Below are positions 25,008 through 33,856 of a stretch of 34,480 bases of DNA, piece after piece. The DNA is from Gammaproteobacteria bacterium (lineage in GTDB: Bacteria; Pseudomonadota; Gammaproteobacteria; Chromatiales; Chromatiaceae): the NCBI GenBank assembly GCA_009929855.1, contig RZZN01000039.1:1-34480 (forward strand). Direction: 5' to 3'. A program made the translations under genes and the position numbers. Within the stretch, counting starts at the first letter, position 1, and the number at the start of each line of letters is the position of its first letter. The notes beneath the pieces were generated by a model. It was not told where the DNA came from and searched no databases. It saw only the letters and a program-made list of their open reading frames with translations.

Positions 25008-25910
25008 ATGCCTGATCGTAGACTGCAAGTGTTCCATACGGTCGCTCGGCTGCTCAGCTTCACCAAGGCGGCCGAGGTGCTGCACATGACTCAGCCGGCG
25101 GTCACCTTTCAGGTCCGCCAGCTCGAGGAGCACTTCAATACGCGTCTGTTCGATCGGACCCACAACCGCATCAGTCTCACCGAGGCTGGCCAGAGGGTCT
25201 ATGCCTCGGCCGATCGCATCTTCGAGCTCTATGCCGAGATGGAGAACGCGGTGCGCGAGGTCACTGGCGAGATCAGTGGTGCGCTGGCCATCGGCGCCAG
25301 CACGACCATTGCCGAGTACATGCTGCCGACACTGCTCGGTGACTTCAGGGAGCGCTATCCCGATGTCACCATCCATCTGAAGGTCTCCAACACCGACGGC
25401 ATCGTGTCGATGGTCGAAAACAATGCCATCGATCTCGGTGTCGTGGAAGCTCCAGTCAACAACAAGACTCTGGTCGTGGTCCCGTGCAAGCGGGATCAGC
25501 TGTTCGCGATCGTCCCGCCGGGTCATCCACTGGGGAGCCTCGAGCAAGTGACACTCGATCAGCTGCTCCAATACCCCTTCATCTGCCGGGAAGAGGGCTC
25601 GGGGACCCGCGAGGTCATCAACGACTATTTGAACGTGCAGCAGGACTGCCAGTCCGTCCTGAGGGTCGCGATGGAGCTGGGCAGCCCCGAGGCCGTCAAG
25701 GGCGCCGTCGAGGCTGGCATGGGGGTCTCGGTGGTCTCTGGCGCCACCATTCAAAAGGAGTTGAAGCTGGGGACACTGATTGCGCTGCGGCTCGATCCAC
25801 CACTCGATCGACCTTTCTCATTCGTCCATCAAAAACAGAAGTTTCGTCTGCGCGTGATGGAGGAGCTGCTCGAATTCGCGCGCGCCTACTGTCTTGCCCA
25901 TCCTGGCTGA
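25008..25910 (+). CDS. LysR family transcriptional regulator
   Basis: This 300-residue regulator has the canonical LysR N-terminal helix-turn-helix (about 1-60; FHTVARLLSFTKAAEVLHMTQPAVTFQVRQLE). It is followed by a linker helix and a two-lobed effector-binding domain (about 85-295). Length is typical. ATG at 25008 is preferred because LysR proteins normally begin a few residues before this helix; GTG 24999 and TTG 24981 are in frame but would make the message leaderless or nearly so from the proposed promoter. It is divergent from the FadL-type gene, the usual arrangement for a LysR regulator and its target. The inducer cannot be predicted. The downstream small gene follows at about 110 nt and may share its transcript. 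Confidence 0.93.
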   Translation: MPDRRLQVFHTVARLLSFTKAAEVLHMTQPAVTFQVRQLEEHFNTRLFDRTHNRISLTEAGQRVYASADRIFELYAEMENAVREVTGEISGALAIGASTTIAEYMLPTLLGDFRERYPDVTIHLKVSNTDGIVSMVENNAIDLGVVEAPVNNKTLVVVPCKRDQLFAIVPPGHPLGSLEQVTLDQLLQYPFICREEGSGTREVINDYLNVQQDCQSVLRVAMELGSPEAVKGAVEAGMGVSVVSGATIQKELKLGTLIALRLDPPLDRPFSFVHQKQKFRLRVMEELLEFARAYCLAHPG

Positions 25911-26022
25911 GTCAGCCGATGACCACCCTGTCGATGCTGGTGACTCCCAAGCACATGAGGCCCCCGAGCGCGCCCTCGCCGATGGCGCCGCACCGCGTGC
26001 CCGCGGCAACGGGCGGGATCTC

Positions 26023-26424
26023 ATGCACGCGAGGTTCGCGATCATGATGGGACCCGCGGTGGGGTCGGCGACCGAGCGCCGGCTCATGCGTCTGTTTCGG
26101 GCGCTCGACGCGACCCAGCAGGAGACCCTGCTGGCCTTCGCGGCCTTTTTGCACGAGCGCGGGCATGCTCAAGGCATGCCGACCCGGCCACGTGAGCCGG
26201 TGCCGCTGCCCCGTCCGGCCGAGGAGTCGGTCATCGCGGCCATCCGGCGTCTGTCCAAGACCTATGACATGCTCGATCGTGGTGCCATGCTCCATGAGAC
26301 CTCGGCCCTGATGTCCTCGCATGTCCTCCAGGGCCGCGCGGCCGCCGAGATCATCGACGAGTTGGAGGGTCTGTTCGAGCGCCATTATCAGGAGTACCGC
26401 GCCAGACACCCCGTGACTGGCTGA
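26023..26424 (+). CDS. Small hypothetical protein
   Basis: This 133-residue protein has an N-terminal helical block RRLMRLFRALDATQQETLLAFAAFLHER, then a Pro-rich spacer (about 55-67). A second helical block follows (about 70-130, VIAAIRRLSKTYDMLDRGAMLHE and EIIDELEGLFERHYQEY). No signal or membrane segment is present. The pattern RALxxxxQETLLAFAxFLxxR resembles small uncharacterised gammaproteobacterial proteins I have seen, but I cannot name a family. ATG at 26023 has GGGA just upstream; the frame is open back to 25894 within the regulator gene, but that extension is low-complexity. Its stop lies 11 nt before the PerM-type gene, so the two are likely co-transcribed. Confidence 0.75.
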   Translation: MHARFAIMMGPAVGSATERRLMRLFRALDATQQETLLAFAAFLHERGHAQGMPTRPREPVPLPRPAEESVIAAIRRLSKTYDMLDRGAMLHETSALMSSHVLQGRAAAEIIDELEGLFERHYQEYRARHPVTG

Positions 26425-26435
26425 GGCCGGCTCGC

Positions 26436-27506
26436 ATGAAGATCGTTGCCAATTGGTTTCGGCGCCATTTCTCCGATCCGCAGATCGTCGTTCTGGCCCT
26501 GCTGCTGCTGATCCTGTTCGTCGTGGTCGTGACCATGGGGAACATGCTGTTGCCCGCGCTGGCCAGCATCGTCATCGCCTATCTGCTCGAGGGCCTGGTC
26601 GGACGCCTCGAGCGCCTGGGGTGGCCACGCTTGGCGAGTGTGATCCTGGTCTATCTCGTCTTTCTGGCCTTCGTCGTGCTGGTGCTGCTCGGGGTGATGC
26701 CGCTGGTGTCGCGGCAGGTCACCGACCTGGTGCAACAGCTGCCCTCCATGATCTCGGCGGCGACCACCGTGCTCCTCGATCTTCCGGACCACTATCCCGA
26801 GCTGCTGACCGAGGCTCAGGTCCGCGCGCTGATCGACGTCATTCGCGCGGAGACCCTGCAGTTCGGCCAGCGCATCCTGTCCTGGTCGCTCGCCAGCGTG
26901 CTCGGCATCATCACCGTGATCGTCTATCTGGTGCTGATTCCGGTGCTGGTGTTCTTCTTCATGAAGGACAAGGCGCTGATCTTGAATTGGTTCCGGCGTT
27001 ATCTACCGAGACATCGTGGCATCGCACATCACATCTGGACCGATGTCGATCGCCAGATCTCCAACTATGTCCGCGGCAAGGTTTGGGAGATCTTGATCAT
27101 CTGGTTGGTCAGCTTTGCCGTGTTCTCGGCCTTCGGGCTCAACTACGCGATGCTCTTGTCCTTGCTGGTTGGTTTGTCGGTCATCATCCCGTACGTCGGC
27201 GCAACCCTGGTGACCCTGCCCGTGCTGCTCGTCGGTTGGTTTCAATGGGGATCGGCTCCGATCTTCATCTGGCTGGCGGTGGCCTATTTCGTGATCCAAG
27301 TCCTGGACGGCAACGTCCTCGTGCCTCTGCTGTTCTCCGAGGTCGTGAATCTGCATCCGGTCGCCATCATCGTGGCGATCCTCGTGTTCGGCGGGATCTG
27401 GGGCTTCTGGGGCATCTTTTTCGCCATCCCACTGGCCACCCTGGTCCAGGCGGTCCTCACGGCTTGGCCCATTCTGCCGGATGATCTGGATCCGCTCGAG
27501 CCCTGA
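26436..27506 (+). CDS. AI-2E family/PerM-type transporter
   Basis: This 356-residue inner-membrane protein has about eight membrane helices: two to three near the N-terminus (about 15-45 and 60-90), a soluble middle (about 95-150) and a cluster from about 150 to the end. The family pattern is clear in VVFFFMKDKALILNWF-like and ISNYVRGKVWEILIIWLVSF segments and in the late LDGNVLVPLLFSEVVNLHPVAIIVAILVFGGIWGFWG. Members include PerM, YdiK and the AI-2 exporter TqsA; the transported compound is not known for most. It starts 11 nt after the small hypothetical gene and ends 71 nt before the HtrA-type protease gene. Confidence 0.92.
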   Translation: MKIVANWFRRHFSDPQIVVLALLLLILFVVVVTMGNMLLPALASIVIAYLLEGLVGRLERLGWPRLASVILVYLVFLAFVVLVLLGVMPLVSRQVTDLVQQLPSMISAATTVLLDLPDHYPELLTEAQVRALIDVIRAETLQFGQRILSWSLASVLGIITVIVYLVLIPVLVFFFMKDKALILNWFRRYLPRHRGIAHHIWTDVDRQISNYVRGKVWEILIIWLVSFAVFSAFGLNYAMLLSLLVGLSVIIPYVGATLVTLPVLLVGWFQWGSAPIFIWLAVAYFVIQVLDGNVLVPLLFSEVVNLHPVAIIVAILVFGGIWGFWGIFFAIPLATLVQAVLTAWPILPDDLDPLEP

Positions 27507-27577
27507 GCGGAGCCGCCATCCTCGCCTGCTCTGGTTGTGCTCACATTCGAATCGATCAACTGACGCTCGCACCCTTT

Positions 27578-28684
27578 ATGCACGCCTTCGCACTCAGTCG
27601 CTTCCTCTTCTGGTTCGTGATCTTCTTCCTGCTGGCGCTGGCGGGTCGACTCTGGATTCCAGACCTTTTGATCCAGTATCGAGCCGAGCCCCGGGTGGTT
27701 CAGGCGCGCGGCGAGTTGGCCGCCGATGAACAGTCGACCATCGCGATCTTCGAGTCGGTCAGTCCATCCGTGGTCTATCTCACCACGTCAGGACGCGTGC
27801 TCGATCTGCTCTCACGCAACCTCATGGAGGTGCCGCGGGGAACCGGAACCGGCTTCATGTGGGATCGTCAAGGACACGTCGTGACCAATTACCATGTCAT
27901 CGCGGACGCTCAGGCGGCCTATGTTCGGCTACCCAATCAGCGCGTCTACGAGGCATCACTGATCGGTGTCAGCCCAGAACATGACATCGCCGTGCTGCGC
28001 ATCGCCACCCCGCTCGGTGGTCCACCGCCGGTGCCGATCGGTTCCAGTCATGACCTGAAGGTCGGGCAGAAGGTCTTCGCGATCGGCAACCCGTTCGGTC
28101 TGGACTATTCGCTGACCGCCGGCGTGATCTCGGCGCTCGATCGCAGCATCCCATCCGAGGATGGTCGCACCATCGAGCATCTGATCCAGACCGATGCGGC
28201 GATCAACCCCGGCAACTCGGGCGGTCCATTGATCGATAGCGCCGGACGGGTGATTGGGATGAATACGGCGATCTTCAGCACCTCGGGCAATTTTGCCGGG
28301 ATCGGTTTCGCCGTGCCGGTCGACACCATCAATCGTGTCGTGCCACGCCTGATCGCGCATGGCCGTTATGTGCGCCCGGTGCTCGGCATCGTGACTGACC
28401 GGGATCTCAACGCGCGCCTGACCGCAACCCTCGGCGTGACCGGTGTCCTCATCCTCAAGGTCCAGGACGGCTCGCCAGCCGCGCGTGCCGGGCTGCGCTC
28501 GGCGGTCATCTCGCGCGAGGGCAGTCTGATCGAGGCCGATGTGATCCAGGCCGTGAATGATCAGCCGGTCCAGTCGGTTCCCGAGCTGCTCGATATGCTC
28601 GACGCGTATCGCGTCGGTGAGCGTGTGCGCTTGCGGGTCCAGCGCTCGGGTCAAGTGCTCGCGGTGGAGGTCGTCCTGGGTTGA
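27578..28684 (+). CDS. Membrane-anchored HtrA-family serine protease (DegS/AlgW-like)
   Basis: This 368-residue protein has an N-terminal membrane anchor (about 8-27) rather than a cleaved signal. A trypsin-like domain (about 55-255) carries the full catalytic triad: His106 in TNYHVIAD, Asp136 in PEHDIAVL and Ser214 in NPGNSGGP. A single PDZ domain follows (about 265-365). One PDZ plus an anchor is the DegS/AlgW layout; those proteases sense misfolded porins and cut the anti-sigma factor RseA/MucA to release sigma E. That role is inferred, as no rpoE-rseA genes lie here. The ATG has no strong ribosome site, and co-expression with the upstream transporter gene is possible. Confidence 0.93.
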   Translation: MHAFALSRFLFWFVIFFLLALAGRLWIPDLLIQYRAEPRVVQARGELAADEQSTIAIFESVSPSVVYLTTSGRVLDLLSRNLMEVPRGTGTGFMWDRQGHVVTNYHVIADAQAAYVRLPNQRVYEASLIGVSPEHDIAVLRIATPLGGPPPVPIGSSHDLKVGQKVFAIGNPFGLDYSLTAGVISALDRSIPSEDGRTIEHLIQTDAAINPGNSGGPLIDSAGRVIGMNTAIFSTSGNFAGIGFAVPVDTINRVVPRLIAHGRYVRPVLGIVTDRDLNARLTATLGVTGVLILKVQDGSPAARAGLRSAVISREGSLIEADVIQAVNDQPVQSVPELLDMLDAYRVGERVRLRVQRSGQVLAVEVVLG

Positions 28685-28740
28685 CCGAGCGCCACCGATG
28701 GTGGTGGCTTGGCGGGTGGGGCGTCGCGAATCAATGGCTT

Positions 28741-28769
28741 GCCCGCGGTGACGGTCTGTCCCCGCGGGC
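28741..28769. terminator. GC-rich hairpin between convergent htrA-type and fmdB-like genes
   Basis: GCCCGCGG (28741-28748) and CCGCGGGC (28762-28769) form a perfect 8-bp stem with a 13-nt loop between two convergent genes. A smaller stem, GCCACC/GGTGGC (28691-28708), lies closer to the protease stop. Neither has a T-run, so terminator function is uncertain. Confidence 0.4.
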
Positions 28770-28777
28770 GGTCTGGA

Positions 28778-29035
28778 TCAGTTGAGCCCGCACATGCCGC
28801 CAGGGCAGCAGGCGCCGGTCGAGCAGGCCGGGGCGGAGCCACTGCCGAGCGTGCGGCTCGAGATCACATTACCCCCGGTGGCGAGCTTGTGCACCGGCGC
28901 GCTCGCCGGGGTCTCGCCCGGATCCATGCCCAGACGCTCACAGAGCTCACCCCAACTGGTGAGCGTCTCGCTCATGCGGTGACTGACCTCGATCACTCGA
29001 TCGTTGGCCTCACAGCGATAGTCATAGGTTGGCAT
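28778..29035 (-). CDS. FmdB-like small protein with degenerate zinc ribbon and Cys-rich tail
   Basis: This 85-residue protein opens with MPTYDYRCEAND, clearly related to the FmdB/putative regulatory zinc-ribbon family, which normally reads MPxYEYxCxxCG. Here Cys8 remains, but the second Cys of that knuckle is Asp12-like sequence and the later CPxCG pair is reduced to Cys32 in GELCERLG. The C-terminal tail instead contains Cys71, Cys76, Cys77 and Cys82 (ACSTGACCPGGMCG), which could bind a metal in a new way. AGGAGA precedes the ATG and a perfect TATAAT lies upstream, so the gene is well equipped for expression. FmdB proteins have no settled function. Similar GSGSAPxCS-tailed versions exist in other proteobacteria as far as I recall. 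Confidence 0.85.
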   Translation of the reverse strand: MPTYDYRCEANDRVIEVSHRMSETLTSWGELCERLGMDPGETPASAPVHKLATGGNVISSRTLGSGSAPACSTGACCPGGMCGLN

Positions 29036-29076
29036 CGGTGTTCTCCTTCGAATATCGATGAATGCTAATACAGCCT

Positions 29077-29082
29077 ATTATA
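29077..29082 (-). promoter_or_regulatory. Perfect -10 (TATAAT) for the fmdB-like gene
   Basis: The minus strand carries an exact TATAAT 41 nt upstream of the ATG, which would give a leader of about 35 nt containing the AGGAGA ribosome site. The -35 region is poor, with no TTGACA-like sequence at 16-18 nt. Confidence 0.5.
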
Positions 29083-29181
29083 CCCAAGGCGCGGCGATTT
29101 TCGCGTGGATTCTGAGCGGGTTGAGCCAGACTTGGCGGGTGGTCACCGAGACTCGAGGAGGGATGCGCGTCCTGGTGGATC

Positions 29182-30309
29182 CTAGAGGCCCTCGGGACGC
29201 CGCCAATAGCCGGTCATCTCGAGATATCCGCGGCCGATTTCGTGGTCGCCCTCATGGACCTTGACCGCGCCCTCCCAGTAGACGACGCCGGTCGAGCGGC
29301 GCCCGTCGAGCTCTTGGTCATCCATGAGTGGCACGAGACGCAGTGTGCGTCCGTCGATCGCCAGTGTCCATTCGACCGGATAGCGCGCGCCGGTGCGAGG
29401 TGATTGCCACTGTCGTCCCGCGGTGAAGCGCACTTGATCGGGTGCGAGTGCACGGGGCGTCTCGCCGCCGCGTCCCAGTGTCGCGGACGTCCAGAGTGCG
29501 CGGCCGTCGGCGCGGCGCATTTGGAAGGCCATCAGTGAGCCACCGTCGTGCAGGTTGATCCCGATCCAGTCCCAGCCTTGCGCCTCCGGCGGCATGATCT
29601 CGCTGGACCATTCATGGTCGAGCCATGCGTGTCCACTGACGGGGCGCACCTGCTCGTCGATTCGCATCTGTCCGCTCACCGCCAACTGGGGGCGACTGTA
29701 GTAATGGCTCGCGTTGAGCGGGTCGGGTGTCTTCTGGCTGAATCCCTCGCGCCCGTTGAGCACTGGTGCCTGGGGCGCGACCAGGACGAGATCGAGTCCG
29801 ATCCCGGGTGCATCGATCCAGGCACGATAGCGGTCGCCACCCTGCTCGTCGGTCAAGACGAGCTCCCAATCGCCGATCCAGGCGCGCGTACGTCCTGGCA
29901 TCGCCCCAGCCAAGGGCGCGACCGCTCGCGCGGCGCGCTCGGCATGCAGCAGTCGCCCGCGCCGCGGATCGGCGATCGCGGCATGGGCCAGGATGAGCTG
30001 GCGCGGTGCGAATCGGCTTGGGTTGTCGGCCCCGATCCCAGTCCCGATGCGGAAGAAGGTGATCTGGAAGCCGTGCGCTTGTCCCGTCTCATCGGTCAAC
30101 CAGCCAGTGATGTACCACCACTCGGTGCGATAGTCTGGATGAGCGCCCGTGTCCTCGGGAAAGACCAATGCGCGCCCTGGGGTCACCGGGGCGAATCCAT
30201 CCTCGACGCGCGCGGGACCGGGTATGGCCAGGATCAGGGCGAGCGCCAGACCAGAGAGCGACCGGATCCAGGTCTGGCCAAAGAGGGTCTTCGGCGGCTG
30301 AGGTCTCAT
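29182..30309 (-). CDS. Secreted CrtC/AttH-like lipocalin-fold protein (COG5621)
   Basis: This 375-residue protein has a signal peptide (about 1-34). It shows the AttH/hydroxyneurosporene-hydratase-like pattern: PEDTGAHPDYRTEWWYITGWL near the N-terminus, then GFQITFFR, WLDHEWSSE and GWDWIGINLHDGG. The fold is two lipocalin-like barrels. COG5621 members are predicted secreted proteins often encoded next to an ABC exporter of the FtsX type, exactly as here. Although the organism is probably phototrophic, this should not be called the carotenoid hydratase CrtC: no carotenoid genes are near and the signal peptide and ABC context point to an envelope role. It lies 94 nt downstream of the permease gene and is probably the third gene of that operon. 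Confidence 0.85.
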   Translation of the reverse strand: MRPQPPKTLFGQTWIRSLSGLALALILAIPGPARVEDGFAPVTPGRALVFPEDTGAHPDYRTEWWYITGWLTDETGQAHGFQITFFRIGTGIGADNPSRFAPRQLILAHAAIADPRRGRLLHAERAARAVAPLAGAMPGRTRAWIGDWELVLTDEQGGDRYRAWIDAPGIGLDLVLVAPQAPVLNGREGFSQKTPDPLNASHYYSRPQLAVSGQMRIDEQVRPVSGHAWLDHEWSSEIMPPEAQGWDWIGINLHDGGSLMAFQMRRADGRALWTSATLGRGGETPRALAPDQVRFTAGRQWQSPRTGARYPVEWTLAIDGRTLRLVPLMDDQELDGRRSTGVVYWEGAVKVHEGDHEIGRGYLEMTGYWRRPEGL

Positions 30310-30403
30310 GACTGGATGGGCTCCAACAGGGTGAGTGGGTCGGTTGGCTTGCCGTCCGCGGGTCGTGCGGCGCGCCGTGGTGGTGTCCGATCGGTCCGAG
30401 TGC

Positions 30404-32956
30404 TCACCAATCCTCGCGCACCGCAGTCACGGCGTCTTGTCGCATCGCCTGACCGCCGGCCAGCCGCGCGGCCAGGGCGGCGAGCAGGATCAGGATGAGA
30501 CCAAAGAGTGCCAGGGTGCCAGCAGGTACACGCATCTCCATGCTCCAGTGAAAGCTCTGTGGGTTGATCACCGCGATCAGCACCACCGCGATCGCCCCGC
30601 CGGCGGCCAGGCCGATCGCGACCCCGACGGCGGCGATCAGCGCCGCCTCCGCGGCCAGCAGGGTGCCGATCTGGCCGCGGCGCAGCCCCAGATGACGCAG
30701 GATTCCCAGTTCCTTGCGGCGACTGCTGGCCAATGCGGCGAAGGTGGTGGTCACGCCGAAGAGTCCGATCAGAACGGCCACGGCCAACATCAGATAGGTG
30801 ACCAAGAAGGTGCGGTCGAAGACCTCGAGGATCATGGCGCGCAGCTCACTGGGCAGGATCATCTCGCTGACCCGTTCACCCAGCGTGGCGCGGATCGTCT
30901 CCATCACCTCGGTCACATCGTGGCCAGGGGCCAGGAACAGGCCCAGATCGTTGGTGAGGGAGTCACCGGTCAGTGCACGGAAATCGTCAAGCTCGATCAC
31001 GACCGCGCCCTGTTGGCGCGCATAGTCGCGCCAGATGCCCAGGATCTGGAAGTCGTGCGATACACTGCCCAGTGGCAACGCGATCGACTCGCCAACCTCC
31101 AGGCCCAGTCGATCGGCCAGCGCCTCCGAGATCCATGCCGGCGCGCTTGCGCGCGGCCCGGCCGAGTCGCTCAGCCTGCCCGCGACCAGCGGGAGTCCAG
31201 AGGTGCCGCGCACCGGACGGGCGATCAGCGTGATCGGCTCGCGTCCCGCCGCGAGTCGCAGATCCTCGAAGCGCACCGGGCGCACCGCGACCACCCCGGG
31301 CAGGGCCGCGACCCGTGTCACCGCGTCCGGATCGAGTGCTCCACTCGCGCTCGCGGCCGAGGCGCGCAGATAGATGTCGGCAGGCAGCATACTGCCCAGC
31401 CAGTCATCGAGCGAATCACGGAAGGAAGCGACCATGATCACCATGGAGACCGCCAGGGCCACGCTGGCCACCACCCCGGCGCCCGCGACCACGGCCTGGC
31501 CGGGCGCGGCGGCGAGTCGCGCACGGGCCAGACGCCAGAGCACCCAGCGACCGGGATCCAACAGACGCATGGCCCAGGGCGTGGTGCCCGGCAGGGCCAG
31601 TACAGCGCCGGCCAGGATGAGCATGACCGCGAGATAGCCGAAGACCGGGATCTCGGCGATCGACGGGAGCACGGCGAGCAGGGCGGCGAGCGCGAGCAGC
31701 ATCAAGGTGGCGCCCCAGCGGGGTCGCGCCTGATAGACCTCGGCCTCGTCACCCGCGCGCAGACCGCGCGCCGGGCTCATCCGCGCTGCCTCGCGCGCTG
31801 GAATCCAGGCGCCAGCCACTCCAGCCAATAGGCCGAGCCCCAGATAAATGGCGGTCAGGCCGGGCTCCAGGCGCAGCCGTGGCGCCAGACCGGCGAAGAA
31901 GCCCGCGCCCAGGTCGCCACCGATCAGGTCGAAGGCGAGCGCGGTCAACAGATAGGCGAGTACCACCCCGATCAGACCGCCGCCGATCCCCAGCGCGGCG
32001 CCCTCGGCGAGCAGGCCACGCCTGAGCGCGCGGCGGTCGAGTCCGAGTGCGCGCAGCAGCGCAAACTCCTGGCGGCGTCGCACCACTGCCAGCAACTGAG
32101 CGGAGAACACCAGGAAGCCACCGGTCAGGAGCGCGATCCCAGCCAGCATGGTCAAGTTGACCCGATAGGCGCGTGAGAGTCCGAGTACCTCCGCCTCGCT
32201 GTCGGCCGGGGTCAAGACCGTGATCCCGGGCGGGAGCATGGCGGTCAGTTGGCGTTGTGCCGCCTCGCGATCGCGACCTGGCGCCAGCCGCAGATCGATG
32301 CGCGTCAGACGTCCAAGGCGCTCGAAGACTTGCTGCGCACCGGCGATGTCCATCACCGCGATGACCTGACCCACGCCTGCCCCCGGCACCGTGCCACGGA
32401 TGCGCAGCCGCTCCTCGCGCAGACCGACCTGGACCAGGATCTCAGCATCGACCGCCAGATCCAGTCGGGTCGCCGCCGCTGGACTCAGGAAGAGTGCGTC
32501 GGGTCGCAGCGCGGCGAGTCGGTCCAAGGTGTCGGTACCCGTCGACGTGGGCATGTCGGCGGTCGCGTCCACGGGTTGACCGACCAGCGGCAGCAAGGAT
32601 GGGGTGAGCGCGCCCACCTGGAAGAGATCGATCCCGAGGATGCGCAGCGTCTCCGCGCGACCGGGTAGACGGGCCTCGATCTCGAGCACCGGACTGGCCT
32701 CGGCCACCTCGGGATGTTGCGCCAGCGCCAGATAGAGTGCGTCGTCGAAGCCGGCCCTGGGTCCCACCACCTGGAGATCGGCGGTGCCGCTCACGAGTCT
32801 GATCCCACGTCCGAACTCATCGAGCGCCGCGCGATGGATGAGCTGCACGGCCAGCCCGAGCGCCACCCCGAGCGCGATGGCGAACAGGGTCAAGCCGGTG
32901 GCCAAGGGACGCTGGCGCAGGCTCGCCAGAAACAGGTGTCGCAGTGCCGCGCTCAT
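30404..32956 (-). CDS. ABC transporter permease with two FtsX domains
   Basis: This 850-residue permease has an N-terminal membrane helix (about 15-38), a large periplasmic domain (about 45-230) and a first FtsX block of three helices (about 250-385). A few more helices (about 410-465) and a second periplasmic domain (about 500-700) precede a final FtsX block ending near residue 840. This is the YbbP/LolC-related architecture of exporters that move lipids, lipoproteins or peptides by mechanotransmission rather than a channel. ATG at 32956 is preferred over the frame start at 32989 because it overlaps the ATPase stop as ATGA, so translation is coupled. Partners are the ATPase upstream and the secreted AttH-like protein downstream; the cargo is unknown. 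Confidence 0.93.
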   Translation of the reverse strand: MSAALRHLFLASLRQRPLATGLTLFAIALGVALGLAVQLIHRAALDEFGRGIRLVSGTADLQVVGPRAGFDDALYLALAQHPEVAEASPVLEIEARLPGRAETLRILGIDLFQVGALTPSLLPLVGQPVDATADMPTSTGTDTLDRLAALRPDALFLSPAAATRLDLAVDAEILVQVGLREERLRIRGTVPGAGVGQVIAVMDIAGAQQVFERLGRLTRIDLRLAPGRDREAAQRQLTAMLPPGITVLTPADSEAEVLGLSRAYRVNLTMLAGIALLTGGFLVFSAQLLAVVRRRQEFALLRALGLDRRALRRGLLAEGAALGIGGGLIGVVLAYLLTALAFDLIGGDLGAGFFAGLAPRLRLEPGLTAIYLGLGLLAGVAGAWIPAREAARMSPARGLRAGDEAEVYQARPRWGATLMLLALAALLAVLPSIAEIPVFGYLAVMLILAGAVLALPGTTPWAMRLLDPGRWVLWRLARARLAAAPGQAVVAGAGVVASVALAVSMVIMVASFRDSLDDWLGSMLPADIYLRASAASASGALDPDAVTRVAALPGVVAVRPVRFEDLRLAAGREPITLIARPVRGTSGLPLVAGRLSDSAGPRASAPAWISEALADRLGLEVGESIALPLGSVSHDFQILGIWRDYARQQGAVVIELDDFRALTGDSLTNDLGLFLAPGHDVTEVMETIRATLGERVSEMILPSELRAMILEVFDRTFLVTYLMLAVAVLIGLFGVTTTFAALASSRRKELGILRHLGLRRGQIGTLLAAEAALIAAVGVAIGLAAGGAIAVVLIAVINPQSFHWSMEMRVPAGTLALFGLILILLAALAARLAGGQAMRQDAVTAVREDW

Positions 32957-33666
32957 GGCTCGGTTGGCGCGCTGGGGTCGATCGGCCACGCGTCATGCGC
33001 GGCGACCAGGCCCGCGCGGGTCAGACGCAGCACCTGATCGGCATAGGCCGCCGCCTTGTGCGAGTGGGTGACCAGGATGCCGATGGCGCCGGCGTCCTGG
33101 ATGCCTTCGAACAAGAGCTCCAGGACGCTCGCGGCGCGCTCTGGGTCGAGGTTGCCGGTGGGCTCGTCACAGAGCACCAACTGAGGATCATGGACCAGCG
33201 CGCGGGCGATCGCCACGCGCTGCATCTCACCGCCGGACAGATGCCGGGGCCAATCGTCGCCGCGCCGCTCCAGCCCCACCCGCGCGAGCATGGCACGGGC
33301 GCGTCGATCGGCACTGGTCTCGTCGCGCTCGAGCAGCCAGAGCGGGAGGGCGACGTTCTGTGCAAGGGTCAGGTGGGGCAGGATGTGGAAGGCTTGGAAG
33401 ACGAAGCCGAGCGCGCGGCGGCGGAATTCGGCGCGCGCATCCTCGCTCAAGCCAGTCAGCTCGGTCGTGCCGATCCGAATCCGTCCGCCATCGACCGACT
33501 CCAGACCGGCGATGCAATTGAGCAGGGTGGACTTGCCCACACCCGACTCGCCCATGATGGCGACCGATTCGCCGGGCTCGAGCCGCAGCGACACCCGCTC
33601 GAACAATGGTCGCTCCAGCGCGTCCCCGAACCCCTTGCTGAGGTTTTCGATCACCAGCATCGTCAT
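32953..33666 (-). CDS. ABC transporter ATP-binding protein (MacB/LolD/YbbA type)
   Basis: This 237-residue cytoplasmic ATPase has all nucleotide-binding motifs: Walker A GESGVGKST (39-47), a Q-loop in FVFQAFHILPHLT, signature LSGGEMQR, Walker B LVLCDEP and a switch His in VTHSHKAA. The sequence TGNLDPERA after Walker B is typical of the LolD/MacB/FtsE group, whose partners are FtsX-type permeases, as encoded immediately downstream. It energises the exporter. GGGAC just upstream of the ATG at 33666 may serve as ribosome site; a second ATG two codons later is possible. It appears to be the first gene of the three-gene operon. Confidence 0.95.
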   Translation of the reverse strand: MTMLVIENLSKGFGDALERPLFERVSLRLEPGESVAIMGESGVGKSTLLNCIAGLESVDGGRIRIGTTELTGLSEDARAEFRRRALGFVFQAFHILPHLTLAQNVALPLWLLERDETSADRRARAMLARVGLERRGDDWPRHLSGGEMQRVAIARALVHDPQLVLCDEPTGNLDPERAASVLELLFEGIQDAGAIGILVTHSHKAAAYADQVLRLTRAGLVAAHDAWPIDPSAPTEP

Positions 33667-33856
33667 GTGTGTCCCGACTTGAGTCCTGGCCTATTCTATC
33701 CGCGTTGCACGATGGTTTTGGGTTTTTCAGGTCGGCTCAGGTGATGGGCGATCGCGCATGCGGGGTGAGGGATGACCCGCGCGACTGGGTCGTGGCGATG
33801 GGCCGGTCGCTGGGACACGCACGGACCGCGGCCTTGGTCGAGCGCCGCCGGGATGA

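Noticed and set aside
29182-30309. Annotation as carotenoid 1,2-hydratase CrtC
   Set aside because: The fold is related, but the signal peptide, the ABC exporter context and the absence of carotenoid genes favour the COG5621 secreted protein group.
30335-31831. 498-codon open frame on the plus strand
   Set aside because: It lies antisense to the well-supported ABC permease and AttH-like genes. Its translation is low complexity (Q-, R-, H- and G-rich), typical of antisense frames in GC-rich DNA.
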